A DNA stretch of 64,000 nucleotides from Flavobacteriales bacterium UBA5081. Its GTDB lineage: Bacteria > Bacteroidota > Bacteroidia > Flavobacteriales_E > Vicingaceae. Below are positions 25,623-34,945 of this stretch, in pieces. Within the stretch, counting starts at the first letter, position 1; every line of letters begins with the position of its first letter. The notes under the pieces are model-generated. The model was not told the origin of the DNA and did not search any database. It saw only the letters and a program-made list of their open reading frames with translations. The position numbers were made by a program, and so were the translations under genes. The stretch lies in contig DIAJ01000028.1 in assembly GCA_002415785.1 (NCBI GenBank), positions 42,956 through 106,955 of the forward strand, in the 5' to 3' direction.

Positions 25623-28600
25623 GCTTCCGTACTTAAAATGGCTATTGGGTGATGGTTTACATACTCCCGCTCTTCAATTTTGTATAAACGGTAGATATGC
25701 TGTTCGCCTTCATTAATGTGATTTAAAGGAATCGACAGTGATAGGATTTGATAACCATATTTTCGAGCGATACGCTTAAGCATATCAAAATTAGAACCTA
25801 TACCAGCGGCTTCATCAATACTCATAAACCGTAGACCAAGTTCTTTTATCTGCTGTTCTTTTTGTATCATGGAAATTTTAGCAAGACATAAAAGAGCCAT
25901 TGCAGTATAGGTTTGACCAGTACTACCAGAATTTTTCAGATCACTTGCAGTTCGGATGCTATAATTAAGATTATAATAAGAAAAAGGAGATAATAATTGC
26001 TCAATAGCTACTTGTGGCAGAGGATGATCAGTATATCGTTTATACCCATCAATAATATGATCTTCAATAGAAACCTGCCCTTTCTGTTCAGCTTCGTTAA
26101 AGTATGCTTGATTAGCAGGATCAAACAAACCTTCATTAATTGCAGGCATTTTATCCAAAAAGTCTGATATCCATTTAGCTTGTATGCGTGTATCTTTAGC
26201 GTCTTTCAGAGATGCTTTGAGTCCCCCACTGATTTGTGCTTCTTCCTTGTTTAGTTCATTATCGATTATCCTGACAGCGTTAGTTTGTCTCGCAACTTCC
26301 TTGTGGAGGTCCTGCATTAGATCGCGAATATGTACCAGTTTATTTTTAGTAATCTCCGCATTTTTTCGGTTGATTTCATCAAGGTATTCGCTAATCTTTT
26401 GCATTACCTCCGATTCCTCAAAATTCACTTTTCTAAATATACCTGGCAGTACATGAGTAACAAGTGTTTTAAAGTCTTTGGTTTGCTCGAGACGACTTAA
26501 ATCATTCTCCACTATATTAGTATTGGCAATCAATTTGCCGAAGGCTATCGCATATTGCTCATTTTTTTCTTCAAAATCCTTTCTGGCTTCATTAACTTTT
26601 TCCTCTGAGAAGCCTTCCGGCTCAACTTGTTCAGGGTTTAAATCTCCGGCTAATTCGAGTTCTGTTAATTTACCTTCAGTCTCTTTAAGTACTTTATAAG
26701 AGTTCATAACTTCGTGTAGTACGTTTAATCCAGCAAGGGCTTTTCCATGAAATTCCTTAAAATCTGCATAATAGGCATCCTCATCAAAGTTAGGTGCATT
26801 TTCTTCTGATAATACCAACTTATAACTGTCATATAACTCCTGTAATAACGGATCGATAGGTCCAGGTTCTGTAACAACAAATCGTTCTAATTGCTGCTGC
26901 AATAATTCAGTACTTTTAATAGAAGCAGTTAATTCATCTCTTTCTTTTTCTGCTTTCTGGTATTCGGTCAGCCTTTTGTCTTTGTCACGATATACTTGTA
27001 GTGACTTTTGGAATTGTTCTTCGTTTTGAGATAAAAACTCATTATCTAAATCTATTGATTCATATGTCAATTGGTCTTTAACTTTCCAAGCCTCCAGTAA
27101 ATTTTGTACTTCCTTATATTCCTTAAGAAAGGAAAACAAATCACTTTCCGTTTTGATAGCTAATTGCAGTTTAGCAATGTTCTTTTGCAACAATTCCCGA
27201 TTTTTATTGAACTGGTTAATTATAGTTTGTTCATCTCTTCCATCGAACAGACGTTGGTCAGGATCAGGATAAGTGAAAAAGGTGTAAACACCGCCAAAAT
27301 CAGCCCAAAATCCATTCTTTGTTTTATGCAAAGAGGCTTTTAATACTACTTTAGGCTCAGGGATGTACAGATCACCAACTTTACTGTCATCACTTTGGGT
27401 TGTTTGAATGCTCTCATTTTGATAGTATAATATTATACTTTCCTGTTCAGGTGTGAGTTGTGGTTGGTGATTTAAAGCCCAAAATATTAAAGAGTTTGGA
27501 TTATCAACATCATTGCATGCTAACAAGGCTTTATGGATTTTTAGTTTACCTTCTTTAGTGGAGATATTGGATTGGATTTCAGTTAACAAATTACCTAATC
27601 CCAATGTATGGTCAAGTGCATCAAACTGTTCTATTAATCCTTTTTCTTCTAAAACAACTTTTCCCTGTTGTAATGCTTTGTATAGGATCCTATCCATATT
27701 GAATTTTTTGTAAAAAGAAAATATGGCTTTTTCATCATCTAAATTGTAGACATTCATTAAGTTTTCAATAGCTCGAATATCACTTATCATTCCATGAAGT
27801 TTATTGACTTCTTCTGAACGAGTATTTTGAAGTTCTTGCATGATTGGTAACTCATTCTTCACCGTGTCGATCTTTTGAGTTTTCAATTTTTTCAATACCG
27901 ACAATATTGAACGGCTTACGAAGTATTTCTTCACATTAGTTTTCAGCTCCTTCTCTAGCTCGGCTTTACGCAATGAAAGACTATGATAATGAAGGTGTTG
28001 CCAAGTAGTTTGCGAAATACTTAGCTGCTTTCTAAGTGCATAAAGCTCTTGAAGGGCAATCTTCTTTTGTTCTATTCTATCAAGGTCTTCACGATTAGTG
28101 CGATAAGTGGAAATATCTTCTTTCATATCTGCCACAACGTCTTCATATTGTTTATGAAAATGATTCCGCCAATGTTTACCAAACAAAAAGTCCTGTAAAT
28201 CTACTCCATCTTTGATGTTGATATTTTTCCGGGCAAATGTCTGAAGTATCTTTGCATAATCTTTCAATGCGCTTGCAGTGGTAACATCCAATGGTAACAA
28301 TTTATTGGAATGTAGCACTTGATGATATTGACTAAATCGTCTAAATTTTTTAAACCCAATATCTTTCTCATCATTAAAATAAAGGTCCAATTCATCAATA
28401 GGTAACCACTTGCCCTCTTTTTCAAAAGAATCAATAATAACAGGTTCAGAAAGAGGTGTTAGAATGTCACTATCAAAATCAAGGCTTTTTTGGATTATAA
28501 ATGCCTGAGATAAATTCTGGTTACGGGCAATATAGCTACCAAGTACAAAATATTGATTAGGATTTATTTCTACATTGATGTATGCGTAACCAAAGTCAGT

Positions 28601-28843
28601 ATTATCGGTATTCTTTAGAACCAATGTGTTGAAAGGTCGATCGTCTTTAGATTGGGTAGAAGAACTATACTCAGTAGAACCAATAAGAATAAGTTGAAGT
28701 AAATCTGTAATAATACTTTTTCCAACACCACTATCACCCACAAAATCAGTTCGAAATGGATGGAACTCATAGAAAAACTCCTGATGATGAATGATATTAA
28801 TGGTACCTAAGCTATGTATGCGAGGAAATGGATTTGGATTCAT
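25619..28843 (-). CDS. jetC: JetC/MksB-like SMC ATPase of a Wadjet-like system
   Basis: A 1074-aa SMC/Rad50-type ATPase. Walker A is GDSGVGKSI (36-44). Long coiled coils occupy roughly 220-430 and 560-930. A signature-like NSGSTGQTYTA lies near 965-975, and the Walker B/D-loop region is FMSIDEAAGIG (D1010, E1011), followed by a terminal LSLSIP strand. This is the loop-extruding motor that senses circular plasmid DNA in Wadjet. It overlaps the upstream JetB-like gene by 4 bases and the downstream JetD-like gene by 4 bases. The position in a four-gene operon with kleisin and winged-helix partners distinguishes it from stand-alone Rad50-like proteins. Confidence 0.87.
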   Translation of the reverse strand: MNPNPFPRIHSLGTINIIHHQEFFYEFHPFRTDFVGDSGVGKSIITDLLQLILIGSTEYSSSTQSKDDRPFNTLVLKNTDNTDFGYAYINVEINPNQYFVLGSYIARNQNLSQAFIIQKSLDFDSDILTPLSEPVIIDSFEKEGKWLPIDELDLYFNDEKDIGFKKFRRFSQYHQVLHSNKLLPLDVTTASALKDYAKILQTFARKNINIKDGVDLQDFLFGKHWRNHFHKQYEDVVADMKEDISTYRTNREDLDRIEQKKIALQELYALRKQLSISQTTWQHLHYHSLSLRKAELEKELKTNVKKYFVSRSILSVLKKLKTQKIDTVKNELPIMQELQNTRSEEVNKLHGMISDIRAIENLMNVYNLDDEKAIFSFYKKFNMDRILYKALQQGKVVLEEKGLIEQFDALDHTLGLGNLLTEIQSNISTKEGKLKIHKALLACNDVDNPNSLIFWALNHQPQLTPEQESIILYYQNESIQTTQSDDSKVGDLYIPEPKVVLKASLHKTKNGFWADFGGVYTFFTYPDPDQRLFDGRDEQTIINQFNKNRELLQKNIAKLQLAIKTESDLFSFLKEYKEVQNLLEAWKVKDQLTYESIDLDNEFLSQNEEQFQKSLQVYRDKDKRLTEYQKAEKERDELTASIKSTELLQQQLERFVVTEPGPIDPLLQELYDSYKLVLSEENAPNFDEDAYYADFKEFHGKALAGLNVLHEVMNSYKVLKETEGKLTELELAGDLNPEQVEPEGFSEEKVNEARKDFEEKNEQYAIAFGKLIANTNIVENDLSRLEQTKDFKTLVTHVLPGIFRKVNFEESEVMQKISEYLDEINRKNAEITKNKLVHIRDLMQDLHKEVARQTNAVRIIDNELNKEEAQISGGLKASLKDAKDTRIQAKWISDFLDKMPAINEGLFDPANQAYFNEAEQKGQVSIEDHIIDGYKRYTDHPLPQVAIEQLLSPFSYYNLNYSIRTASDLKNSGSTGQTYTAMALLCLAKISMIQKEQQIKELGLRFMSIDEAAGIGSNFDMLKRIARKYGYQILSLSIPLNHINEGEQHIYRLYKIEEREYVNHHPIAILSTEA

Positions 28844-29487
28844 TGGTATCGTGCAATAATTTCATCTATATTTTTAATTACGTCTTCATACACATAAAGC
28901 AGTCGCTGAAAAGAGGCCAATAATTCAAAATGATCCTGTTTACGATAAAGCCAGCCAAGTTTTTCAAATTGGCGTAATGCTCCTTCTACTTCTTTGTCAA
29001 TTTGAATATCATCTTCATTCACTCTTGCACTGTCACTAGATTTGGCAATTAACTTTACTAACCCTTGTTCATATTCTTCATAATCAAGAGTAATTTTTTG
29101 TTTAAGTTTTTTAATAGAGTTTAATTCAATATTCCCATCAAAAAAGATTATTTTATATATTATCAACCCTATAATAATATGTTCGTTTTTAAGGTTATGC
29201 TTGTGAATTTCAGGAATGCCAGAGCGTTCTACAGAATGGTAATCAAGGAAAAAATATTGTTCATCCCCCTCTCCTTTTTTCTCTAGCCGTACACCAAATA
29301 ATTTCTGATAATAAGGTTTTAATTCATGTTCATAGCGTTCCAAATAAGTATACAATTCCGGATCAGAGCCGTTTCGTTGTAAATGTACACCGTCTTTTAG
29401 TGCATAGTCCAGCTTACTAAAGACCTGCTGACTGTAATCACTCAACAAAAAATCATAATTTATGCTTTTTGAATCATTATTTTCCAT
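28840..29487 (-). CDS. jetB: JetB/MksE-like winged-helix subunit
   Basis: A 215-aa protein with the size and position of the DUF4194/MksE-type subunit of Wadjet. It has segments such as HNLKNEHIIIGLIIYKI and an acidic ALRQFEKLGWLYRKQDHFEL near the C-terminus, the latter typical of tandem winged-helix KITE proteins. Its start lies 28 bases inside the end of the JetA-like gene and its stop overlaps the JetC-like start by 4 bases. It should bind the JetA kleisin. Assignment rests on size, order and general resemblance more than on a sharp motif. Confidence 0.72.
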   Translation of the reverse strand: MENNDSKSINYDFLLSDYSQQVFSKLDYALKDGVHLQRNGSDPELYTYLERYEHELKPYYQKLFGVRLEKKGEGDEQYFFLDYHSVERSGIPEIHKHNLKNEHIIIGLIIYKIIFFDGNIELNSIKKLKQKITLDYEEYEQGLVKLIAKSSDSARVNEDDIQIDKEVEGALRQFEKLGWLYRKQDHFELLASFQRLLYVYEDVIKNIDEIIARYQ

Positions 29488-30809
29488 AATGCTGATGGTT
29501 GTTGCGATTGGTGAATAATTTCTCGTGGTGAAATATCGACATGGTATTTCTTCTCATGATGCACACGTTCAACCAGACCAAATAGAACCCTTGAGGCAGT
29601 GGCAAAGTCATGATCTGAAGCCATAACTTCGAAAAAGGATTGAGATGCATCAAGACGACCATCTTTTTGTAACTGTGCCATTAGTTGGTTAATCCAACCT
29701 TCTACCCTTTTAAAATTATCAATCTCCTGCTGAATTTGTTCCCTGCTTTCCTCTTGAAAAGTTTTGTCGACAGGATATTTTTTTCGGGGTCGGGCTGGTG
29801 GTGGAAATAATGTTTCATCACGCTTAAATACAATAAGTTTAGGTTTCGTACTGTGAATAGAAACCGACTTAAGCTCTATAGGGAATAGTAGTTCTTTATC
29901 ATTACCACCTCCCTTAACCTCAGAGTATTTTAATAAAAAATGAATAAACTTTTCTGTGTTAGCGGCCCACTCTGATTGTCTCAGAATAGCAAAGAGTTGT
30001 TTGATTTTAGGTTGAATTCGGTTGAGTCGTCTATCAGTACTTCTAAGCTTGCCCTGTATTCGAGAGAAAAATCCATTAGTATCACCTATATTGCGAATAA
30101 TTTGGTCATTTTCTGTTTCAATGTTAATCAACATTGAATCGATCTTATTAGTGTCCTCAAAAGCGATTCGTAGCTCTTGGTTCTTTTGTTGAATATTAGT
30201 TAGATCGTCTCGTACCTTTTTGAGTAATTCCAAAGGTTCTTTTTCTTGATCCAAAACATCTTTTCTGAGTTGACTTACCGCTTCATCAATCTGTTGATGT
30301 AAAAAATCTGTTTGCTGTGCAAGCTTAGTTTTATATGCTTCAAGTTTTACATTAAACCAATCTAATAATGCTTTATCATTTCCAAGAGCATCATTAAGGT
30401 CATCCATAAGATCCCGGCAAATTACTTCTATCTGTGTTGGCACAAGTGTACCCTTAAGAGTTTTTTCAGATAATTCACAAAATGCTCGAGCATATTCCTG
30501 AAAATAATAAAGTCGCTTTTCTTCATCATAATTCAGAAAAAAACGAAGGAGTTTTTTGATCTTGTTTTTATTTATTGATCTCTGATAGTATTTATCCCCC
30601 GAGTTCCCACCTTTTTGTAATTTAGCAAATAAATCGTGGATATCATCTTCACTGAAAAAACCATTAGGATATCGACCTGTCTTTATTCTTTCATACAGTG
30701 AAATAATTACCATTCCTTCAATTTCGTCAGGAAAAAGTAATTTGTATGTTTTCGGTCTGCCTATAGCATCCAGAAAATTAAACTTCGAAATGGACTCTTC
30801 GTTATTCAA
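29460..30809 (-). CDS. jetA: JetA/MksF-like kleisin subunit
   Basis: A 449-aa first gene of the Wadjet-like operon. The N-terminal 130 residues look like a winged-helix region (GMVIISLYERIKTGRYPNGF). The middle is strongly helical with heptad-like stretches (AYKTKLAQQTDFLHQQIDEA, and others to about 300), and the C-terminal part is a second globular domain. This matches DUF3375/MksF kleisins, which bridge the SMC heads. Sequence similarity to the type I family is not obvious to my eye, so the system may be a divergent subtype. It lies 874 bases from the next upstream gene, so its promoter is in the 30.8-31.7 kb gap. Confidence 0.72.
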   Translation of the reverse strand: MNNEESISKFNFLDAIGRPKTYKLLFPDEIEGMVIISLYERIKTGRYPNGFFSEDDIHDLFAKLQKGGNSGDKYYQRSINKNKIKKLLRFFLNYDEEKRLYYFQEYARAFCELSEKTLKGTLVPTQIEVICRDLMDDLNDALGNDKALLDWFNVKLEAYKTKLAQQTDFLHQQIDEAVSQLRKDVLDQEKEPLELLKKVRDDLTNIQQKNQELRIAFEDTNKIDSMLINIETENDQIIRNIGDTNGFFSRIQGKLRSTDRRLNRIQPKIKQLFAILRQSEWAANTEKFIHFLLKYSEVKGGGNDKELLFPIELKSVSIHSTKPKLIVFKRDETLFPPPARPRKKYPVDKTFQEESREQIQQEIDNFKRVEGWINQLMAQLQKDGRLDASQSFFEVMASDHDFATASRVLFGLVERVHHEKKYHVDISPREIIHQSQQPSALWKIMIQKA

Positions 30810-30905
30810 AATTTAGTTTTGATTTATAGTCTTTAAAAATACAGTTATTCTACTGATACATCTTAAAATTCAAGATGTTTTTATTAAGGCAAAGTAATTC
30901 TATTA

Positions 30906-31017
30906 GGGCGTGCCCCTCCTCCACCTCGCTATAGCTTTGCAAAGATCGTCGGGTCGGGCTATCCGCTATATCTTTCTGTTAAGGACAGAAAGGATGCCGC
31001 TTCTATCCCTCACGCAG
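30906..31017. repeat. Structured dispersed element of Bacteroidota type
   Basis: A GC-richer block in AT-rich surroundings. It opens with the palindrome GGGCGTGCCC, contains GTCGGGTCGGGCTATCCGC, a perfect 8-bp hairpin (CTTTCTGT 30972-30979, ACAGAAAG 30985-30992, loop TAAGG), and closes with GCCGCTTCTATCCCTCACGC. From memory, sequences with GGGCGTGCCC...TATCCGC...GCCGCT.CTATCCC recur between genes in many Bacteroidota; the Flavo-1 RNA motif is one possible identity, unconfirmed. It is a single copy in this window. Confidence 0.55.
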
Positions 31018-31362
31018 CTTCAAAATAAGTAAAGCTAAATGGTGGTGTGATGAAGAGCATTTACAGGAATGAAGATTCGTAAAAATAAAGCTTTACCTAT
31101 TTTTCGCTAAAAAAGCGGTAAGCAAGAGTTGACCTTTTACTTGAATTGGAGTGAAACGGAAATCATGAACACCTTAATATGAAATAAAAATGAGTGAATA
31201 AATGAAACGTAAAAGTCCAACACTTGCATGAATTTGAAGTAACTAATTTTTTGCTCTCCCCTTTTGAAGAATAAATTGTTAAAAAGCTGTGCTATTTAAC
31301 ATAACGCAGTCCATTATAGGACATTCTTTGGCAAGCTCAGATTGACAAAATTATTAATGAGT

Positions 31363-31500
31363 AGTGATTTCCGTAATACGAGCCTTAGCGAGTATTTACA
31401 CAATAATAGCAGTTCTTGGACATGGTTCCTGAGCCTGTCGAAGGACTAATAACGATAGCTATTATGCCTGAACGCCTTTTGGTGGTTTAAGGAAATTACT
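31363..31500. repeat. Nested inverted-repeat element (MITE-like)
   Basis: The outer arms AGTGATTTCC (31363-31372) and GGAAATTACT (31491-31500) are inverted repeats with one mismatch. The inner arms ATAATAGC (31403-31410) and GCTATTAT (31458-31465) are perfect. In the middle sits TCCTGAGCCTGTCGAAGGA, a common REP-type palindrome of environmental bacteria. No coding capacity. Confidence 0.5.
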
Positions 31501-31683
31501 GCACGTAAGCAGAGTTTGCTTGCACCTGTCTTTTGGAGGTAATGCTTTGAAGCAGAGGAATGGCAACTATTACTTTTACGGTACTTTTTGAAGTGAAATA
31601 GATTTGGACACAGGCATTAATGAATCATCAATGTATTATAAAAATGGTATTTTTGAATCTATAATAAGGTAAAACGACCTACT

Positions 31684-33804
31684 ATGAACCCCCGACTAAA
31701 CATAATCAGCCTAAAGTTATCTTTGACATTCCTATTTATATTCACTTCTCTAACCTGCTACACTCAAGGAACTAAAGAGTTAAAGTTAAATTGGGTCATT
31801 TCAAGTGGCAGTGCAGGAAAAGATGTTGTTAGAGGTATAAAAGCATTGCCTTCAGGTGAAGTTTATACAACCGGATTCTTTGAACAAACTGTTGACTTTG
31901 ATCCAGGATCAAACAGTTTAAATTTATCCTCTTCGGGTGGTAAAGACGCATTTATTTGTAAGTACTCGCCTCAAGGAGGTTTAGTTTGGGCGGTTTCGCT
32001 TTCCGGTTCTAATGAAGTTTATGGAACTTCTCTTGACTATGATTCAATCGGTAATATATACATAACAGGAACTTTCGTAGGAACCGTGGACTTTGACCCT
32101 AGCCCCAATACCTTTAATTTAGTCTCTAATGGATCTGATGATGTATTTCTTGTTAAACTTGATTCTCAGGGAAACTTTATCTGGGCTAAAAATTTTGGAA
32201 GCAATGCTATTGACAAAGGACAGTTCATAAAAGTGCAGACTAATAACATGATTCTTATCTCAGGTCGATTTTCCGGAATCGTTGATTTTGACCCGAATTC
32301 AGGAACTACAATTGTAAACGGTTCAAACTCATCAAATATATTTGTAAGTGCCTTTGATAGCACTGGTAATTTAATCTGGAATAACTCATTTATAAGTGCT
32401 AACAATTCAAGTTTAAAAGCTAACGCTTTTGAAATTGATATTATGCCTAATAATGGCAATCACATTATTGTTGGAACGTTCTTCGGAACTGTTAATTTCG
32501 ATGGTGGTAGTGGTACAGCCAACTTAACCTCTAATGGACTAGAAGACTGCTTCATGGCTGTTTACGACACAAACGGTACACACTTATGGAGTACTTCATG
32601 GGGAGGTGTAGACGGAGACTTTTGCAATACAGTTAAAGTTGATAGTAAATCTAATATTTATGTAGGGGGTGCTTTTAGAGGTTCAGTTGATTTTGATCCG
32701 GGAAGTATCAATATGACTAAAATTTCAAGTGGATTCTCAGACATGTTCATCAGCAAGTTTAACAGCTCGGGAAATTTGATCTGGAATAGAACCATTGGAG
32801 GTTCAAATCAAGAAATAGTAAATAAACTATCTGTAGATCAAGATGGTTTTGTTTACGCATGTGGTTACTTTTATAGCAACTCTCTTGATGCAGACCCTTC
32901 TTCCGGCAGTTCAAGCATATTACAAAACTCTGGTAATAGTGATGGCATCCTTTGGAGTCTTGACTCCTCAGGTAACTATAATACTGCCTACGCCATTGGT
33001 GGAAGTAGTTTAGATAATGGTTTACAAATGACATTTAATCATGTAAATGAGATCTTTATTGGTGGGTTGTTTTCTTCAACAGTAGACTTTGATCCAAGTA
33101 ATGCTAGTTACTCTTTGTCTTCTAATGGAGGAAATGATCTATTTGTTCAAAGCGTCAAAATTTGTAAAACAGCATATGATAGTATTAATGCCTTTGGGTG
33201 TCAGTTTTATCTGTCACCCGGTGGGCAAGTTTTAACAACTAATGGCGTATATCAAGACACTATCTTGAGCCAAAACGGTTGTGACAGTATAATTACCATT
33301 AACCTCATATTAAATCAATTAGACACAAATGTTATTGATAGCGGAACTATGCTAAAGGCTAGCACATTTCAGAATGTAAGTTACCAATGGTTAGATTGCA
33401 ATAACGGTTATAGTGCTATTTCAGGAGCTACTCAACATAGCTTTACTCCTACAGCTAGCGGAAGTTACGCAGTTGAATTAAGTCAAGGGGCATGTAAAGA
33501 TACTTCTGCCTGTAAACAGATTACTCTGGTAGGTCTGAGTTCAATCATAAATGAGTATGAAACTACTAAGGTGTTTCCAAATCCCACAAATGAAAGGATT
33601 TGGGTTAGAGGCTGCAAAGAATTCAATATAAAATCAATAAAAGTTTACAACTTATCCGGTCAGTTATTGATCGAAAAAAATATAGTTGATAACGATTGGC
33701 ACACGAATAACTTTAGCTTTAAAATCAATGAACCTTCGGGAGTGTATATACTTGAGTTAAAGTCTGATGATAAAATTACTAGGCATAAAGTTATTAAAAG
33801 ATAA
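31684..33804 (+). CDS. Secreted SBBP-repeat beta-propeller protein with T9SS sorting domain
   Basis: A 706-aa exported protein. Residues 1-28 are a signal peptide (hydrophobic LSLTFLFIFTSLTCY). Residues about 35-490 hold six or more repeats of the type G-x-VDFDPG...LxSNGxxDxFxxKxDSxGNxxW, the SBBP/PQQ-like propeller pattern. Then comes a cysteine-containing Y-D-S-I-N-AFGCQFY module (about 500-545) and an Ig-like stretch with YQWLDCNNGYSAISGAT (about 560-615). The last 75 residues (VFPNPTNERIWVRG ... GVYILELKSDD ... KVIKR) form a type A T9SS C-terminal sorting domain. It should be released or anchored at the cell surface. Function beyond surface exposure is unknown. Confidence 0.9.
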   Translation: MNPRLNIISLKLSLTFLFIFTSLTCYTQGTKELKLNWVISSGSAGKDVVRGIKALPSGEVYTTGFFEQTVDFDPGSNSLNLSSSGGKDAFICKYSPQGGLVWAVSLSGSNEVYGTSLDYDSIGNIYITGTFVGTVDFDPSPNTFNLVSNGSDDVFLVKLDSQGNFIWAKNFGSNAIDKGQFIKVQTNNMILISGRFSGIVDFDPNSGTTIVNGSNSSNIFVSAFDSTGNLIWNNSFISANNSSLKANAFEIDIMPNNGNHIIVGTFFGTVNFDGGSGTANLTSNGLEDCFMAVYDTNGTHLWSTSWGGVDGDFCNTVKVDSKSNIYVGGAFRGSVDFDPGSINMTKISSGFSDMFISKFNSSGNLIWNRTIGGSNQEIVNKLSVDQDGFVYACGYFYSNSLDADPSSGSSSILQNSGNSDGILWSLDSSGNYNTAYAIGGSSLDNGLQMTFNHVNEIFIGGLFSSTVDFDPSNASYSLSSNGGNDLFVQSVKICKTAYDSINAFGCQFYLSPGGQVLTTNGVYQDTILSQNGCDSIITINLILNQLDTNVIDSGTMLKASTFQNVSYQWLDCNNGYSAISGATQHSFTPTASGSYAVELSQGACKDTSACKQITLVGLSSIINEYETTKVFPNPTNERIWVRGCKEFNIKSIKVYNLSGQLLIEKNIVDNDWHTNNFSFKINEPSGVYILELKSDDKITRHKVIKR

Positions 33805-33936
33805 TTGTAAACTCATAGGTAAGCTCGCCTAATGAGCAACGGCTTTCATGCACTGGGCTGACTCCTATGCATGTGGGACATTAGTCCAACAAGTTTAAGC
33901 CATTCACTGGCTCACACTTTTTTATCACTAATTACA

Positions 33937-34590
33937 ATGGAATCAACAAAACAACATGACATTCCTTGGATCTTTAACAATCCCAATTACCGTCAAGAAC
34001 TTAATGAATATTTTCAATATCCTTTTAGAATTAGTGAGTACCCCCTCCAACCTGCTTATAAAAGTGAGATTGAGTTAGGAGTGCATGCCGGCTATGAAAT
34101 CAGCAAAAAACTTTCTGTATTTATGGAGATGAATGCTGTGCAATTGGATTATGAGCAACTTTTTACGGTGACCATAGAAGATCCTCGGAATCAATCGCCC
34201 GATCCTGTTTATGAGCAGATTCCAATCATTGGGGAAGAAAATCGATTTCACTTAAATTTTGGAGGACAGTTCAACTATTTTCAAAACGAAACACAAGCCG
34301 CCTACATTTCATTTTTCGGCAACATCAACAATGTGAGCATGCGTAGAAACTACATCGTCATCAATAATATAGAATACCCCATTCATCACTTTGATGCAAA
34401 CCGACCTGATTTGCGTCCCGGCGGTGTCGGCTATGGTTTGGGAGCAGGATTAGGTTATCGTTTCCTGCTTTCAGAGCATATTTTAATGAATCCCTATTAT
34501 CAACTTTATCGCACACAAATAAACATGAGTGAAGAAATACAGCCCACCGGCATTCATCATTCTGTTGGGATAAGGATATTGTGGAATTGA
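33937..34590 (+). CDS. Outer-membrane beta-barrel-like protein, probably 5'-truncated
   Basis: About 217 aa from the ATG at 33937 (the frame is open from 33871). The strands alternate in barrel fashion: EIELGVHAGYEISKKLSVFM, HLNFGGQFNYFQNETQAAYI, and a C-terminal GLGAGLGYRFLLSEHILMNP ... HHSVGIRILWN ending in an aromatic/Asn strand. The family is a generic outer-membrane porin-like or OmpW-like fold. No signal peptide is present, and the upstream frame translates to sequence with no resemblance to an export signal. Together these suggest that the 5' end was lost, and that the remnant may not be functional. Confidence 0.5.
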   Translation: MESTKQHDIPWIFNNPNYRQELNEYFQYPFRISEYPLQPAYKSEIELGVHAGYEISKKLSVFMEMNAVQLDYEQLFTVTIEDPRNQSPDPVYEQIPIIGEENRFHLNFGGQFNYFQNETQAAYISFFGNINNVSMRRNYIVINNIEYPIHHFDANRPDLRPGGVGYGLGAGLGYRFLLSEHILMNPYYQLYRTQINMSEEIQPTGIHHSVGIRILWN

Positions 34591-34945
34591 TAATTTTTTA
34601 GATTTTAGAATTTAGACATTAGATTTTAGACTACTGATTAGTTGATTAGTCCTGAATTTGGTTGTCACATTTAGGAATTATTAATTGGTAATTAGCAATT
34701 ACACTTTGTTTTTAACATTAAGAAGTGAAGGCAAATTAAGGGTTTCAATAAGGTAAGAATCTTCAACTTTTAACTATAGCTACTTTTTTACACTCTCTCA
34801 TCTTACAGCAAAGCGGTCTTGACTCTAACAGCTCAGCGGTCTTGCTTCTAAAAGATCCGATTTGTTAACTTTTCGTGAACTTTTGTATTAAGCTTAAAAG
34901 TGAATGCAAAAAAGTACTATCTTGCAATATATTAATGAGTAAATT
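34591..34945. other. Repeat-rich intergenic region
   Basis: No gene. It opens with degenerate low-complexity repeats (TTAGATTTTAGAATTTAGAC-like), then carries one copy of a 53-54 bp repeat (34714-34767) and two AGCGGTCTTG motifs near 34811-34845. These are shared with the gap at 36217-36778. Confidence 0.6.
34714..34767 (+). repeat. 53-bp dispersed repeat, copy 1
   Basis: AACATTAAGAAGTGAAG followed by GCAAATTAAGGGTTTCA and ATAAGGTAAGAATCTTCAAC. It matches 36341-36393 with about seven differences and one indel. It sits 3' of the truncated barrel gene and 5' of the first LVIVD lipoprotein gene. Confidence 0.7.

Larger units (their letters stand above)
30810..31683. other. Long intergenic region at the edge of the defence island
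   Basis: No convincing ORF is present in these 874 bases. It must contain the promoters of the divergent Wadjet-like operon (minus) and the SBBP protein (plus). It also holds a structured element (30906-31017), a nested inverted repeat (31363-31500), and a short CGCT/AGCG hairpin near 31105-31120. A TATTTTTG at 31648-31655 fits the -7 consensus for the plus-strand gene. Confidence 0.6.

Noticed and set aside
33805..33936. Possible integron attC site (GTCCAAC and a GCCTAATGAG near it)
   Set aside because: GTCCAAC fits RYYYAAC, but there is no GTTRRRY partner at the right spacing and no paired stem; no integron integrase is present.
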